The notes beneath the pieces were generated by a model. It saw nothing but the letters and a program-made list of their open reading frames with translations. It was not told where the DNA came from and searched no databases. The translations under genes and the position numbers were made by a program. From NCBI RefSeq assembly GCF_011290685.1, contig NZ_JAANYN010000005.1, positions 1-64,000 on the forward strand: 64,000 bases of DNA, in the 5' to 3' direction. Shown one piece after another: positions 28,371 to 37,055 of the stretch. How positions within the stretch are numbered: position 1 is the stretch's first letter; every line of letters starts with the position of its first letter. This DNA comes from Cyclobacterium plantarum (GTDB taxonomy: Bacteria > Bacteroidota > Bacteroidia > Cytophagales > Cyclobacteriaceae).

Positions 28371-29756
28371 TCAATTCTTGTTAACGTAAAAGTAGCGGAT
28401 GGTGCAGGCCTTGCCAGTACTTTTTTCGTCTTTGGTGCTTGCAATTCGGATTTCCAATAAATGCTTTTTTTCGGGTAATTCAGAGGCCAGGGTATAATAC
28501 CAGGGCAGGTGTAGTCCCGCACTCCACCTGGTGAAAAGCCGTAGTGTTTTCCATTCTTTTTTGTCGATTCGGTATTCGATATCTCCTGCGTCTTTGCCGG
28601 CCGCAACGGCAATACCCACTGCAGATCCATTAAACTTAAATTTCATTGTGCTGCCGGGTATATCGCTCCGCAACATGGGTACATTTACGTAGTTGGGCCG
28701 GGTACCGGAGCCGTCTTCAGGATTCCATGATGGATCGATGTGCCATCCCTTGTCGAATTTGGCAGCCTCAACATCTACTAAACTCCCCCTGTCGTATGAA
28801 TAGGTGTCGATTTTCTCGGGGAGTATGCGGGAGGATACCTTATTATCGGCATCAAGGGGACTTGAAAACGCATTGGAAAGAAAGTGGTTGATGGAGTTGG
28901 CATAAATACCCTGACCGAAAGGGGATGGGTGAAGGTCCCTGAAATCGTCTTCCCAGGTAAATTCCCCATTTGCTATCCTATCGGCAACTTCTTTTGCCAG
29001 GTTGATCGTTGGGATGTGATAATGCTCAGCTACTTTTGTGTGATTTGCAATCACTTCTGGCTCTATTCCTTTGGAATAGCTTTCTATTTTATCAGGGTCT
29101 GCAAAATGCATGATTACAATCGCTGCATCCGGGTTGGCCATTAAGGTATGCCGTACAATTCCTTCCATGGCCCGGATTTGCTCCAGGGAGGTTCTTCCAT
29201 TTGATGCGTCATTGACGGCCCCTTCTTCGAAAAGTAAATCTATTTTTCCTTTTGATAGTACATCCCGCACAAGCCTGAAGGCGGCCGGGGTGGTACCCAT
29301 GGAAGGAATTCCCGCCTCGATAAATTCGAATTCAGTTTCCGGAAAACGCTTTTGGAGGTAGAGAGAAACACTGTCCCGCCATCCTGGATTATGGGTGATC
29401 GAGCCACCCAAAAATGCTACTTTCCCCTTTTTATCCCGTTCAAACTTGATTTGAGCATTTTTAAGGCCGTCCCGCTTGGTGTGGTAATTGGCAGCATCTA
29501 GCGGAAGGTGCTCAAGTGCGTGGCAGGTTAAAAAATCGGCCACGGTTTTCGGAGTTTCAATGGTGAAATGATGTCCTTCTAGTGCTTGTTCTCCCCGGGT
29601 ACAGGTAACCACATGAACATTACCACCCAGATCAATGTATTTTGTAATTAAGGGCAAGGTATTTTCAGCTACCGAATCTCCCTCACTTTGCGCAAACCCG
29701 TCTTGTAGTGCAAAGCTCAATAGTAATAACAGGATTACCCCTAAGTGTTTATTCAT
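28371..29756 (-). CDS. Secreted SGNH/GDSL hydrolase family protein
   Basis: 461-aa protein with signal peptide MNKHLGVILLLLLSFALQ (an in-frame ATG five codons earlier is possible). The GDS-like block is FLGGSIT with nucleophile S119. Block III is present in LLFEEGAVND, and the Asp-His pair is in DDFRDLHPSPFGQG. The C-terminal 130 residues form a beta-rich domain. Family members remove acyl groups from polysaccharides. It is first in the three-gene minus-strand set with the esterase and sulfatase. Confidence 0.85.
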   Translation of the reverse strand: MNKHLGVILLLLLSFALQDGFAQSEGDSVAENTLPLITKYIDLGGNVHVVTCTRGEQALEGHHFTIETPKTVADFLTCHALEHLPLDAANYHTKRDGLKNAQIKFERDKKGKVAFLGGSITHNPGWRDSVSLYLQKRFPETEFEFIEAGIPSMGTTPAAFRLVRDVLSKGKIDLLFEEGAVNDASNGRTSLEQIRAMEGIVRHTLMANPDAAIVIMHFADPDKIESYSKGIEPEVIANHTKVAEHYHIPTINLAKEVADRIANGEFTWEDDFRDLHPSPFGQGIYANSINHFLSNAFSSPLDADNKVSSRILPEKIDTYSYDRGSLVDVEAAKFDKGWHIDPSWNPEDGSGTRPNYVNVPMLRSDIPGSTMKFKFNGSAVGIAVAAGKDAGDIEYRIDKKEWKTLRLFTRWSAGLHLPWYYTLASELPEKKHLLEIRIASTKDEKSTGKACTIRYFYVNKN

Positions 29757-29972
29757 TATCTTTATTTTCATTGGTAACTAACGCTATTACATTAATTGGT
29801 GCAGGCAATTCGCAAAATGGAGGGACAGAATTGGCTAAAAATATGCCTCTTTCTGTTCAAACTAGCGGGGAATCACATGAAATCAAGCATGACGAGAAAG
29901 TCACAAAGGGGGATGATTATCTCTGCCAGATTCTCCCGAAGCTCTTGACGGGCTAATTCTATTTTTACAAAC

Positions 29973-30467
29973 CTATTTCAATGCGTCCCATTCTTCTTTT
30001 GTTGCCGCACTTTTTTGATATTCCATCATCATTTTCCAGGTACCTTCTTTTACCAATAGCCCATCAAAATGGATGTAATAGCCATTCTTTTCTCCGTCCA
30101 ATTCATAGGAATAGTAAAAGATACCGCTTTCAAATGCAGTGCTGGGATCACCCAGCCGTTTGTTGAATTTGAATGCTACTGAAGATTTCCTTTGTCCCGA
30201 CCTGGTATCAACAAAATCTTTTTTCCATCCTGCAAGGGCCGTGGCAATGGGATAGGCTTTGTTGCTAATACCTGAAACCAGGGTTGCTTTCTCATGAAAA
30301 GTACCTGCGTAACCTTCAAAATCTCCTTCTTCAATCGTGCGTGAAACTTCTTTCCAGAACTCGTTTAGTTCGGCCAATCGATCATTATCCCTGCTGTCAT
30401 TATTTTGCTAATACCCTTTAAGAGAACAAAGAAAAAGAAGGGCAAGTAGGTAGGTTTTTATATTCAT
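29973..30467 (-). pseudogene. Secreted SnoaL/DUF4440-like gene with in-frame amber codon
   Basis: From the ATG at 30467 the frame reads a signal peptide, MNIKTYLLALLFLCSLKGY. It then meets TAG at 30408-30410 (codon 20) and continues in the same frame as QNNDSRDNDRLAELNEFW and the whole NTF2-like domain to a normal stop. The part after the TAG (about 145 codons) is intact, with FEGYAGTFHEKATLVSGISN and YYIHFDGLLVKEGTWKMMM. A TTG after the stop could start a cytoplasmic 134-aa form, but the export signal would be lost. One base change (for example CAG to TAG) explains it. It may be a young pseudogene, a read-through gene or an assembly error. Confidence 0.75.
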
Positions 30468-30900
30468 AATTGATATAGCATTAAACTTGTTACCGAATCA
30501 TTTGAAGCATTTCCAAATTTTATTTCAGGGAAGTGGAACAGTAAGGCCAAATTGCAACTTGCACTTTATTTACCATGTAACACTCCTTCAATCTAGTATT
30601 TCTTTTATATTTTTGAAAGATTTTTTTTGCAAGGGGGATAAATTGCTATTCGCTTCAGAACCCCTTACCGGAAACCATCTGCCAGAGCAACCCTACTTCG
30701 CTTGGGGATTTACATTTTATAGATCAAACGTTCGATTTGAGAAGTTTTGCTTTCAATGCCCCATCCACAAAAAGTAACAAACCTTTTCCCAGGTTATATG
30801 TTGTGCTGTTCCTATCCCAAATTGTTTAAGCAGAAACCAATATAATCCGATACGTACCGCGGGTCCCTCATTCGTATATTATGATGCGCGGCCGGACAAT
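30468..30900. other. Intergenic, about 430 bp, no recognised feature
   Basis: Separates the broken SnoaL gene from the SatD-associated membrane gene. A plus-strand frame here has no protein-like composition. GC-rich sequence near 30860-30900 borders the membrane-protein stop but forms no clear stem. Confidence 0.5.
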
Positions 30901-31605
30901 TTATCGTATTGTTTTTCCCGACCAGGGAGCCTTGGGTAAGAATTCGGTTATCACAAAACCATCCTCCGTATGTTTTATGTGTTTCCGATAGGTCCACCAC
31001 CGGAAGGAATACGTTTCTTCAATATCTTTATCCGGAACTTCGATAAGTGGGATATGCTCTGCCAGGAATAAAAAGGCCGAATCATTGGGGACATGCTGAA
31101 TATAAAGCTCATTGTCCATCTGATTGAAGTTTTCGATATAGTGTCGAAAATGACTACTACCTATTGGATCAGCGACTTTGTGATTCATGTTTCCTGCTGG
31201 AATCAACGTCAGAACATACTTAATAACAAAGGCAAACAGTAATGTAGCTGTAAAATTTATCATGGTTCCGGCAAGAAAAAAACCAGCATTATCATTTATG
31301 TCTTTTTGTCTTGCTAAATTTTTTGCTACGAAAATTAACGCAAGCCCTGTCACCTCGCCGGCCAATACAAATGTTATTATTATTATGTTCTCACATTTAC
31401 CAATTATATAACCATCTCTAATAATCCTCTCATCCTTTTGATCTACATTTCCATCATTATCTACATCAATCTTTTCTTTTCCTTTTAGAATTATTCTTTT
31501 TATCAACAAGTTCGTAGCAATAAACGTTATGAAATATCCGATAACTATTACTACTCCTTGAGTCAAGGTGCTGTTTGCCCTAATGAATGGTAGTATCGAT
31601 TCCAT
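30901..31605 (-). CDS. SatD-associated membrane protein
   Basis: 234-aa protein with three membrane helices (about 16-38, 72-96, 108-132) and a 100-residue soluble tail. Between helices 1 and 2 is an EF-hand-like loop, DVDNDGNVDQKDE, with acidic residues in calcium-binding spacing. Its start overlaps the SatD stop by 26 bp, which points to translational coupling. In many bacteria a SatD gene is paired with a DUF3307-type membrane protein; this gene occupies that position but its sequence is different. Function unknown. Confidence 0.72.
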   Translation of the reverse strand: MESILPFIRANSTLTQGVVIVIGYFITFIATNLLIKRIILKGKEKIDVDNDGNVDQKDERIIRDGYIIGKCENIIIITFVLAGEVTGLALIFVAKNLARQKDINDNAGFFLAGTMINFTATLLFAFVIKYVLTLIPAGNMNHKVADPIGSSHFRHYIENFNQMDNELYIQHVPNDSAFLFLAEHIPLIEVPDKDIEETYSFRWWTYRKHIKHTEDGFVITEFLPKAPWSGKTIR

Positions 31606-32218
31606 GTAGTATTTGTGTCAGGTTATTTTCAGCTTCCCGGACCAATTTGATTTTGGATGCGTTTAAAATCTTCGAAATGTACTGCTGTGAAACCTCCAAC
31701 TTTTCGGCAAGATCCTTTTGCGTAATAGGTAAGCCCTGATGCTTATAAACTGCCCATTCTATTTCGCTCCAGTCATTGCGAATGGATAAGATTAGATTAA
31801 GGATAGTGTTAACAGTAAGGGTCTTTAATTCATTTTGTAGATCAGACAAGAAAAAAGAAGCGCTTTTTTTTAAATTGTCCAACAGACCTTGACTTTTCCA
31901 AAGCGCAGGCCCTTCTAAATTTAGAAAATTTTTTGTTTCCAATCCAAAAGAAATTTCATCTTCAATCAATACTACTCGCGATTTATGGTATTTATGGTGT
32001 TCTTGAATTGCTAATAGAATGTCAATTGCAGATTCTACACTATTGCAAATACCTCCAAAGCTATCTCCGGAATATATTGTGATGGGAATTTTTATCGATG
32101 AATGGAATTCATTGTTAATTTTTTTAATCAATTGGTGAAAATACTTCCATTCTTCAGGGTTAAAGCGCTTTCGTGATTTAATCACATCCCCGATAAGGAC
32201 TATTTCTGTACGTTTCAT
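31580..32218 (-). CDS. SatD family protein with C-terminal helix-turn-helix
   Basis: 212-aa protein. The N-terminus (VLIGDVIKSRKR) and ITIYSGDSFGGI are the SatD family marks. The C-terminal 60 residues contain a helix-turn-helix (ITQKDLAEKLEVSQQYISKILN), so it is probably a DNA-binding regulator. The name comes from a streptococcal acid-tolerance locus; the molecular role is unknown. The start codon lies only 4 bp from a canonical -7 element, implying a leaderless or very short-leader mRNA. Tandem direct repeats in the promoter could be its own operator. Confidence 0.85.
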   Translation of the reverse strand: MKRTEIVLIGDVIKSRKRFNPEEWKYFHQLIKKINNEFHSSIKIPITIYSGDSFGGICNSVESAIDILLAIQEHHKYHKSRVVLIEDEISFGLETKNFLNLEGPALWKSQGLLDNLKKSASFFLSDLQNELKTLTVNTILNLILSIRNDWSEIEWAVYKHQGLPITQKDLAEKLEVSQQYISKILNASKIKLVREAENNLTQILHGIDTTIH

Positions 32219-32280
32219 ACAACAAATATAGTTGTAAAATTAAATACTTCCAAATAGGTTGTAAAATAAATATACTTCTA
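32218..32280 (-). promoter_or_regulatory. SatD promoter with tandem repeats and palindrome
   Basis: On the minus strand, TTTG (32251-32254), a 20-bp spacer and TATATTTG (32223-32230) match the Bacteroidota promoter consensus TTTG-N19-21-TAnnTTTG. The -7 element sits between the arms of the palindrome TACAAC-N7-GTTGTA. The plus-strand unit GTTGTAAAAT...AAATA...CTTC occurs twice, about 28 bp apart, with one copy on each side of the -33 element. Confidence 0.75.
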
Positions 32281-32397
32281 TTGTAGTAGTATGGGCCTGC
32301 AGTATAGGGTCTGCTCAATGCGATTTTAAGTACCAATTGCTCCGATTTCATATATGCTCCTATGTTTGATTTGATACGTTGGCCAGTACCGTAAAAT

Positions 32398-33042
32398 TCA
32401 CCTGGTAAATTCCGTATTGGGGCTTATTCCTTTTTTAAACATGATGGCAAGCAGCAACATTGCCAGTGGGGCCGTGATTCCCCAGGGCAAAACGAGTAGC
32501 AGTAGTTTTTCGGAAAAGGTAGGATAGAAGTACACGAAGGCAATTAATGGTGTCACCAGTGCATGGGCTAAGAAGGAAATCCGAACCCATTTTTGGATAC
32601 CTGTTTTACCAAAAACAGGGACAGCAAACAATGTAGCCAAGCCCATACAGATGTAACCAATGGCGTCATAATTCCAAAACATGGAATGGGGCGTTTGACT
32701 AAGAATTTTTATTTCATCTTCTGCTCCTTCAAGTGTCATGGGAATAACTGTAGCCAGTTGAACGACATAGTTGGCCGTAACAAAGACGACATAGATAACC
32801 GTGAAGATAAGGGCAGCATGACTCCATATTTTTTTAGCTATTGGCGTTGCATGGTACAGGGCAAGCATTTCAAACAAAAAAGGGATAACGATGGCAAGGG
32901 AAAATCCATAGATCAAAATCTCATCATAAGGATAAGAAAGGAGCCTTAAGAGCTGTAAGGTCTGTACCAATACAAAGGCAACACTGGAACCAAAGGCAAT
33001 AATTCCTGCCCAAAAACCTATTTTATTTACTGTCTGGTCCAT
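32398..33042 (-). CDS. Seven-helix membrane protein of unknown function
   Basis: 214-aa integral membrane protein started at MDQTVNKIGFWAGIIAFGSS; an upstream ATG adds 15 non-conserved codons. About six or seven helices cover nearly the whole length, with short loops. Composition resembles small Bacteroidota permease-like proteins of undefined family. It is flanked by SatD and an outer-membrane protein on the same strand without close spacing, so no operon is claimed. Confidence 0.7.
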   Translation of the reverse strand: MDQTVNKIGFWAGIIAFGSSVAFVLVQTLQLLRLLSYPYDEILIYGFSLAIVIPFLFEMLALYHATPIAKKIWSHAALIFTVIYVVFVTANYVVQLATVIPMTLEGAEDEIKILSQTPHSMFWNYDAIGYICMGLATLFAVPVFGKTGIQKWVRISFLAHALVTPLIAFVYFYPTFSEKLLLLVLPWGITAPLAMLLLAIMFKKGISPNTEFTR

Positions 33043-33152
33043 AACTATAATTGAGTGTAAGCGCAGTCTAAATGGGCAGAGAGCCAATCCCCCTTATACA
33101 TCGGAGATGGGTTCTCGATAGGATGCTGGTTGGTTTTTTTAACCACAGTACT

Positions 33153-33761
33153 TTAGAATACCTTCACGATTCCTATGCCAAGAGAGATATAGTTGAGATC
33201 TGTGCCAAATGTCGATCCATTGAGCCTGACATCCCGTGAAAGGGCGCGATACCTAAGGCCAGGTTGTGCACGCCATTTTTCGCTGATCGGAATGGATACC
33301 CCTGCTTCGACCTGCCAACCAAACCCGTGTCCTGAATCGGCAATGATATCCCCATCACTGTTTTCAAGTTCGATATGATTTGCTAATCCACCTGCTCGAA
33401 GCAGCAGGCTCAGGTTAGAGGTGGAGATGGGGTGGATAAACTGAAGACCGTAGGTATATCCCGTTTCTTCAAAATCGGTATTGGCGCCTGCAAAAGATTG
33501 ATCAGCGCCGAATCGGTTCCAGCTCCACCCTCCATAAACGCTAAGGTGAGGCAAAAAGCTATAAGCTAAAGACCCTTCAAAGCCATAGCCTGTTTTTAAA
33601 TCTGCATCACCCAATTTTTGGGTTGGCAAATTTACTCCGGGACGAAATTCTAAACTCCAACGATCCTGAGCTTGTACTACCATTGAGGATAGCAACAGCG
33701 TTATTGCCAACGCTCCAACAAAGAGGTTGTGAGCCGCTGAGAAATTTGTTAATGTTTTCAT
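33153..33761 (-). CDS. Outer-membrane beta-barrel protein
   Basis: 202-aa protein with a signal peptide ending VQAQ (about residue 32). The mature part is an alternating-strand barrel: GYGFEGSLAYSFLPHLSVYGGWSWNRF, then GWQVEAGVSIPISEKWRAQPGLRYRAL, ending in hydrophobic strand LNYISLGIGIVKVF. This C-terminus fits BamA-dependent insertion. It resembles the eight-stranded barrel family PF13505. Ligand or function unknown. Confidence 0.82.
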   Translation of the reverse strand: MKTLTNFSAAHNLFVGALAITLLLSSMVVQAQDRWSLEFRPGVNLPTQKLGDADLKTGYGFEGSLAYSFLPHLSVYGGWSWNRFGADQSFAGANTDFEETGYTYGLQFIHPISTSNLSLLLRAGGLANHIELENSDGDIIADSGHGFGWQVEAGVSIPISEKWRAQPGLRYRALSRDVRLNGSTFGTDLNYISLGIGIVKVF

Positions 33762-33869
33762 GGTTTGTCATGCTCTGTTTGACAGTTCAAAGCATGGCAA
33801 AGAAACGTAATATATTAATAATAATAACTGACCTTGGTCATTTAGTTACATGATTTAAAACACTCATTA

Positions 33870-34991
33870 TTAGTTATTTAAATAGTTTATGGGGATCCGA
33901 AATATAAACCTGGTTCCTTCTTCCTCGTTGCTTTTTACTTTGACCTCCCCGCCGTGGGCATGGGCTACTTCTTTTACAAAAGCCAATCCGATACCCCAGC
34001 CCCGGCTGCCATCTTCAATTTTGTAATAGCGATTAAAAATATGCTCCATTTCAGCTGCTGGTATGGTTCTGCCCTGGTTGATTACCGAAATCGCCAACTC
34101 ATCGTTTTTTGCAGAACAATGCACCTCTATGGGTGCATTTGCACCGTGTTTGATGGCATTGTTCATCAGGTTATTGAACGCCCGGCGAAACAAACCAATA
34201 TCCAAGGCCGCTTCCAGGTCTGAATTTGCGCATTGAATATCAATTCGATTCCGGTAAGCCAGTTTGTATACAGCTACTTCGTTCTCTATCTCTTCCATGA
34301 TCTTCACCAGTTCTTTGCGTACAGGGAGTTTTTCTGTAGGGTTTACTTCACTTACATCCAGAAAGTTTTTAATAAGTGACTCCGCCTGTTCAGTACAGGT
34401 CTTCAGCATTTTTAAAATTTTTGCCGTTTCATTTACATCCGGACCTTCTTCCAACAGTGAAATGCAGCCCTTGATATTGATCAGCGGATTATTTAAATCA
34501 TGGGTGATCGAGCGGATGAATTGCTCCCGGTTATCGTCCTGCAACTGCATGGCATCGGCTTTTTGTTCTGCCACAGAACGGGCATTGACCTGCACCCCCT
34601 GCTTGATTCGATAAAATGCTTCTGCTGCTTCTTCAATGGACAGGTCTATTGCATACATGATCAGGTTACGATCGCGGGGATGGACCCCATCGTATCCATC
34701 GGTTACATTAAAGATTTCGTGTTTTAAAAGATTATATTCCCTGATGATGTGTTTGAGGGAATAGATTTGAAAGCGGGATCGGTCAAGGGCGTGTTCCTGA
34801 CTATTGAAAACAATTTCTTTGTTATCGGTACTTTCCAGCAAGTCTATCAAGGCCTCAAGCCAGTCAGGAACACTGTTCTCAATAGCCGCCTTGTCGTGAC
34901 GTTTTACCTCCGGTATTTCCTCATATAGCCGTTCTTTCCAGCGCTTTAGAATTAGATCCTTGTGCCTCCGAATTGCTTCCGATATAGTCAT
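33870..34991 (-). CDS. RsbRD-type sensor histidine kinase
   Basis: 373-aa soluble kinase. Residues about 1-135 form an all-helical sensor resembling the RsbRD N-terminal domain (HKDLILKRWKERLYEEIPEV...DRSRFQIYSLKHIIREYNLL). The HisKA domain has phospho-acceptor H164 (SITHDLNNP). The HATPase_c domain shows NLMNNAIKHG, WGIGLAFVKE and EGTRFIFRIP. There is no membrane segment and no neighbouring response regulator. The gene starts 36 bp after the truncated CPBP pseudogene on the same strand. Confidence 0.9.
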   Translation of the reverse strand: MTISEAIRRHKDLILKRWKERLYEEIPEVKRHDKAAIENSVPDWLEALIDLLESTDNKEIVFNSQEHALDRSRFQIYSLKHIIREYNLLKHEIFNVTDGYDGVHPRDRNLIMYAIDLSIEEAAEAFYRIKQGVQVNARSVAEQKADAMQLQDDNREQFIRSITHDLNNPLINIKGCISLLEEGPDVNETAKILKMLKTCTEQAESLIKNFLDVSEVNPTEKLPVRKELVKIMEEIENEVAVYKLAYRNRIDIQCANSDLEAALDIGLFRRAFNNLMNNAIKHGANAPIEVHCSAKNDELAISVINQGRTIPAAEMEHIFNRYYKIEDGSRGWGIGLAFVKEVAHAHGGEVKVKSNEEEGTRFIFRIPINYLNN

Positions 34992-35027
34992 ATTACATTA
35001 CTTCTTTTAATGTAAAATAATTAATTA

Positions 35028-35444
35028 TCAATAAAATGCAAGCCATATCAGAATTCCGGCAGTGGCGTTGATATCTGAACGGTTTATTCCTCCGGGGCCT
35101 GGTATGAGGAATGCAAATTGAAAAATAGTCCATGAGGCACCGAATAGGAGGCCTGTTAAAATGTCCTTTTTCACATTCACCAACCGAAGACCGATATAGC
35201 CAAAGTCTTTCTTTAATATTTTTAAAAAAGCACATATCAAGGCGATATTTGAAAAAAATTGAATTAAAGCAATGAATAATAAGTTAATTTCAATCTTTCC
35301 ACCATCAATTTTAGTAACTCCAAAGAATACATCTGGAATAATGAAAAGAGCATAGCCAATAATGATCGTTAAAATGAATGCGAGAATCGTCTTTGCTTTG
35401 CCGGGTTTTTTCTGCTTTGTTTCTTATTATGGAAAGGGCATCAT
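35028..35444 (-). pseudogene. CPBP intramembrane protease remnant, 5' part with two in-frame stops
   Basis: The frame starts at ATG 35444, overlapping the TGA of the upstream DUF4386 gene in an ATGA arrangement. It reads MMPFP and then TAA TAA. It continues in the same frame for 131 more codons (ETKQKKPGKAKTILAFILTI ... DILTGLLFGASWTIFQFAFL ... GGINRSD) to TGA at 35028. The sequence resembles the N-terminal half of CPBP-family membrane proteases. The catalytic EExxxR and HxxxN motifs, which lie further downstream in the family, are missing. Two stops plus a 3' truncation mean it is inactive. Confidence 0.7.
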
Positions 35445-36124
35445 TTTATGGATATTTGATTTGGCTTAAATCCTTTTACCAATAGCCAAATTGCTAATAC
35501 TATTTCCAATAAGGCCGTGGGGAAGGCTAATGCAATATAGGTAGGAGTAATAATGTCTATGATACCAAACATAAGCAGAATGCTTGCAAAAATACCGCTC
35601 AACACAGTGGCGAAAAGTCCCCATATAGACAACCACCTGGGGACAAGTTTTGATTGATACAAAATAGAATAAAACATTATGTTGCCAACGCTCAGAATTA
35701 AGGGCATGGCCACATGGTTTATTAAATCACGGCCTGATCGTATTAAATTATCTAAAGTTTGAAAATGCGATATGTCGGGGCTACCTGCTTTTACAAATTC
35801 CTGACCTAATTCCAATAGCAAAAGTATGCTCAACCAGCCAATAAAAATGAATACGACAGAAATTATTCTAAAAAGCAGAAAGCCAATCGTCAGACCATTG
35901 TTGAATTTTTTAAATAATGAGTATAAAATAATAGGGATACCTGCATAAATGAGCGCTAATATAAACTGCAGGAAAGCTCTTATTAATATTGGTTTTGCAT
36001 TGATAGAAATATTTCCAAGATTACCTGGATCATCAATTACCGGATCTATACTAAGGATGCCTGCAGCTATGTTAAGCATTAATAATACACCAACAATAAT
36101 TGATTTTTTTCTGATTAGATCCAT
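35441..36124 (-). CDS. DUF4386 domain membrane protein
   Basis: 227-aa membrane protein started at MDLIRKKSIIVGVLLMLNIA. It matches DUF4386: an early AAGILS helix exit, LLFRIISVVFIFIGWLSILLLLELGQEFVKAG, then FQTLDNLIRSGRDLINHVAMPL and five or six helices in all. Function unknown. It follows a Crp/Fnr regulator on the same strand and overlaps the start of the CPBP remnant by 4 bp, so the three formed one transcription unit. Confidence 0.85.
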   Translation of the reverse strand: MDLIRKKSIIVGVLLMLNIAAGILSIDPVIDDPGNLGNISINAKPILIRAFLQFILALIYAGIPIILYSLFKKFNNGLTIGFLLFRIISVVFIFIGWLSILLLLELGQEFVKAGSPDISHFQTLDNLIRSGRDLINHVAMPLILSVGNIMFYSILYQSKLVPRWLSIWGLFATVLSGIFASILLMFGIIDIITPTYIALAFPTALLEIVLAIWLLVKGFKPNQISIK

Positions 36125-36202
36125 GCCGTTTTTGTTTATTATATATATCACAAAAATAGAATGGTCTAATTTTCAACGCATTGACTTTAGTTAAGAAATA
36201 AA

Positions 36203-36775
36203 TTATTTGTTCATAAGCCTTCTTTTAATTCGGCTAAGTGACTCTGGTTTAACACTTAAGTAACTGGCTATTTGGTGTTGTGGAACTCTTTGGATTAAAT
36301 CTGGCCTTCGTTTTACCAGGTTTAAATATCGTTCTTCCGGAGTGGACATTTTATAATCAGCAAATGATTCTTGTTGCTGAGCCATTATTTTCTGACCAAT
36401 AATCCTGGATAGCATCCCTAATTCCGGGAATTTTTGAAATGTTTCACTTTCCAGCTCAGGGTTGCCAACACTTACGATTGTTTCTTCTACACATTCCAGA
36501 TAATGACCTGATGGGATAATCGTATCATAGTTTAAAGGAATAACAGCCTCATCTTCTGTGTAGAACTCAATGGTTTTTTCGTCACCATCTTTAAGGTAGT
36601 AACTTCTTATGCATCCTTTAATGATAAAGTAGCACTCATTGGAAGTACTTCCTTCCTTGAGCAGAATGTCCCCTTTTGTGAAACATTGGATAAAGGTGCT
36701 TTCAGCAATAGCCTTCTCCAATTCTTTGGTAATCACAGTATATTTTGAAAGGTATTGTAAAATTTTGTCTTTCAT
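36203..36775 (-). CDS. Crp/Fnr family transcriptional regulator
   Basis: 190-aa protein. The N-terminal cyclic-nucleotide-binding fold (about 10-120) includes FTKGDILLKEGSTSNECYFIIKG and EFYTEDEAVIPL. The C-terminal winged helix has HQIASYLSVKPESLSRIKRR as recognition region, typical of the short Bacteroidota CRP-like regulators. The ligand is unknown, since the canonical cAMP-contact residues are not obvious. It lies just outside the last attC-like site and probably controls the DUF4386/CPBP unit downstream. Confidence 0.88.
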   Translation of the reverse strand: MKDKILQYLSKYTVITKELEKAIAESTFIQCFTKGDILLKEGSTSNECYFIIKGCIRSYYLKDGDEKTIEFYTEDEAVIPLNYDTIIPSGHYLECVEETIVSVGNPELESETFQKFPELGMLSRIIGQKIMAQQQESFADYKMSTPEERYLNLVKRRPDLIQRVPQHQIASYLSVKPESLSRIKRRLMNK

Positions 36776-36865
36776 GATTTGCATTTTTCTGTCTTTTAGG
36801 TAGCTCTTTTCTTATCTTCCGACAAGGTTTGGTAACTGGATTCAGCTTGGATCCGGCGGGGACTT

Positions 36866-36884
36866 AGGGAGCCGTACGCTCCCT
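36866..36884. repeat. Hairpin at the outer edge of the cassette array
   Basis: Perfect arms AGGGAGC / GCTCCCT around CGTAC, with further partial pairing outside. It lies between the last attC-like site and the Crp/Fnr gene. No T-run follows on either strand, so it is a weak terminator candidate. Confidence 0.5.
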
Positions 36885-36913
36885 GTCCTGAACGGATATT
36901 TTATGAGCCATTT

Positions 36914-37049
36914 GTGTTGGAACGGTCAAGTATAAGCGTAGTGCGGGATTAGAATCACTTTGCTTTCAGTTTGCCAATATGTTAATTAATAAGATTTGTT
37001 TGAATTAAGCATTTTTGCCCGCATTTACGTTTATACAATGTTGGCGATT
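36914..37049 (-). other. attC-like site 5 (end of cassette 5)
   Basis: Imperfect palindrome of about 136 bp. On the minus strand it opens with R'' ATCGCCAAC and arm TGTATAAACGTAAATGCGGG. After a loop of roughly 80 nt it closes with CCCGCACTACGCTTATACTT and GACCG^TTCCAACAC. R'' is the reverse complement of the first bases of its own cassette (TTGGCGAT at 38852). No partner for the terminal TTCCAACAC was found further on, so this is the last site of the array. Confidence 0.85.
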
Positions 37050-37055
37050 CGTTGT

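Noticed and set aside
30487..30777. 96-codon plus-strand frame between the SnoaL pseudogene and the SatD pair
   Set aside because: No protein-like pattern and no neighbour logic; the region is AT-rich and free of stops by chance.
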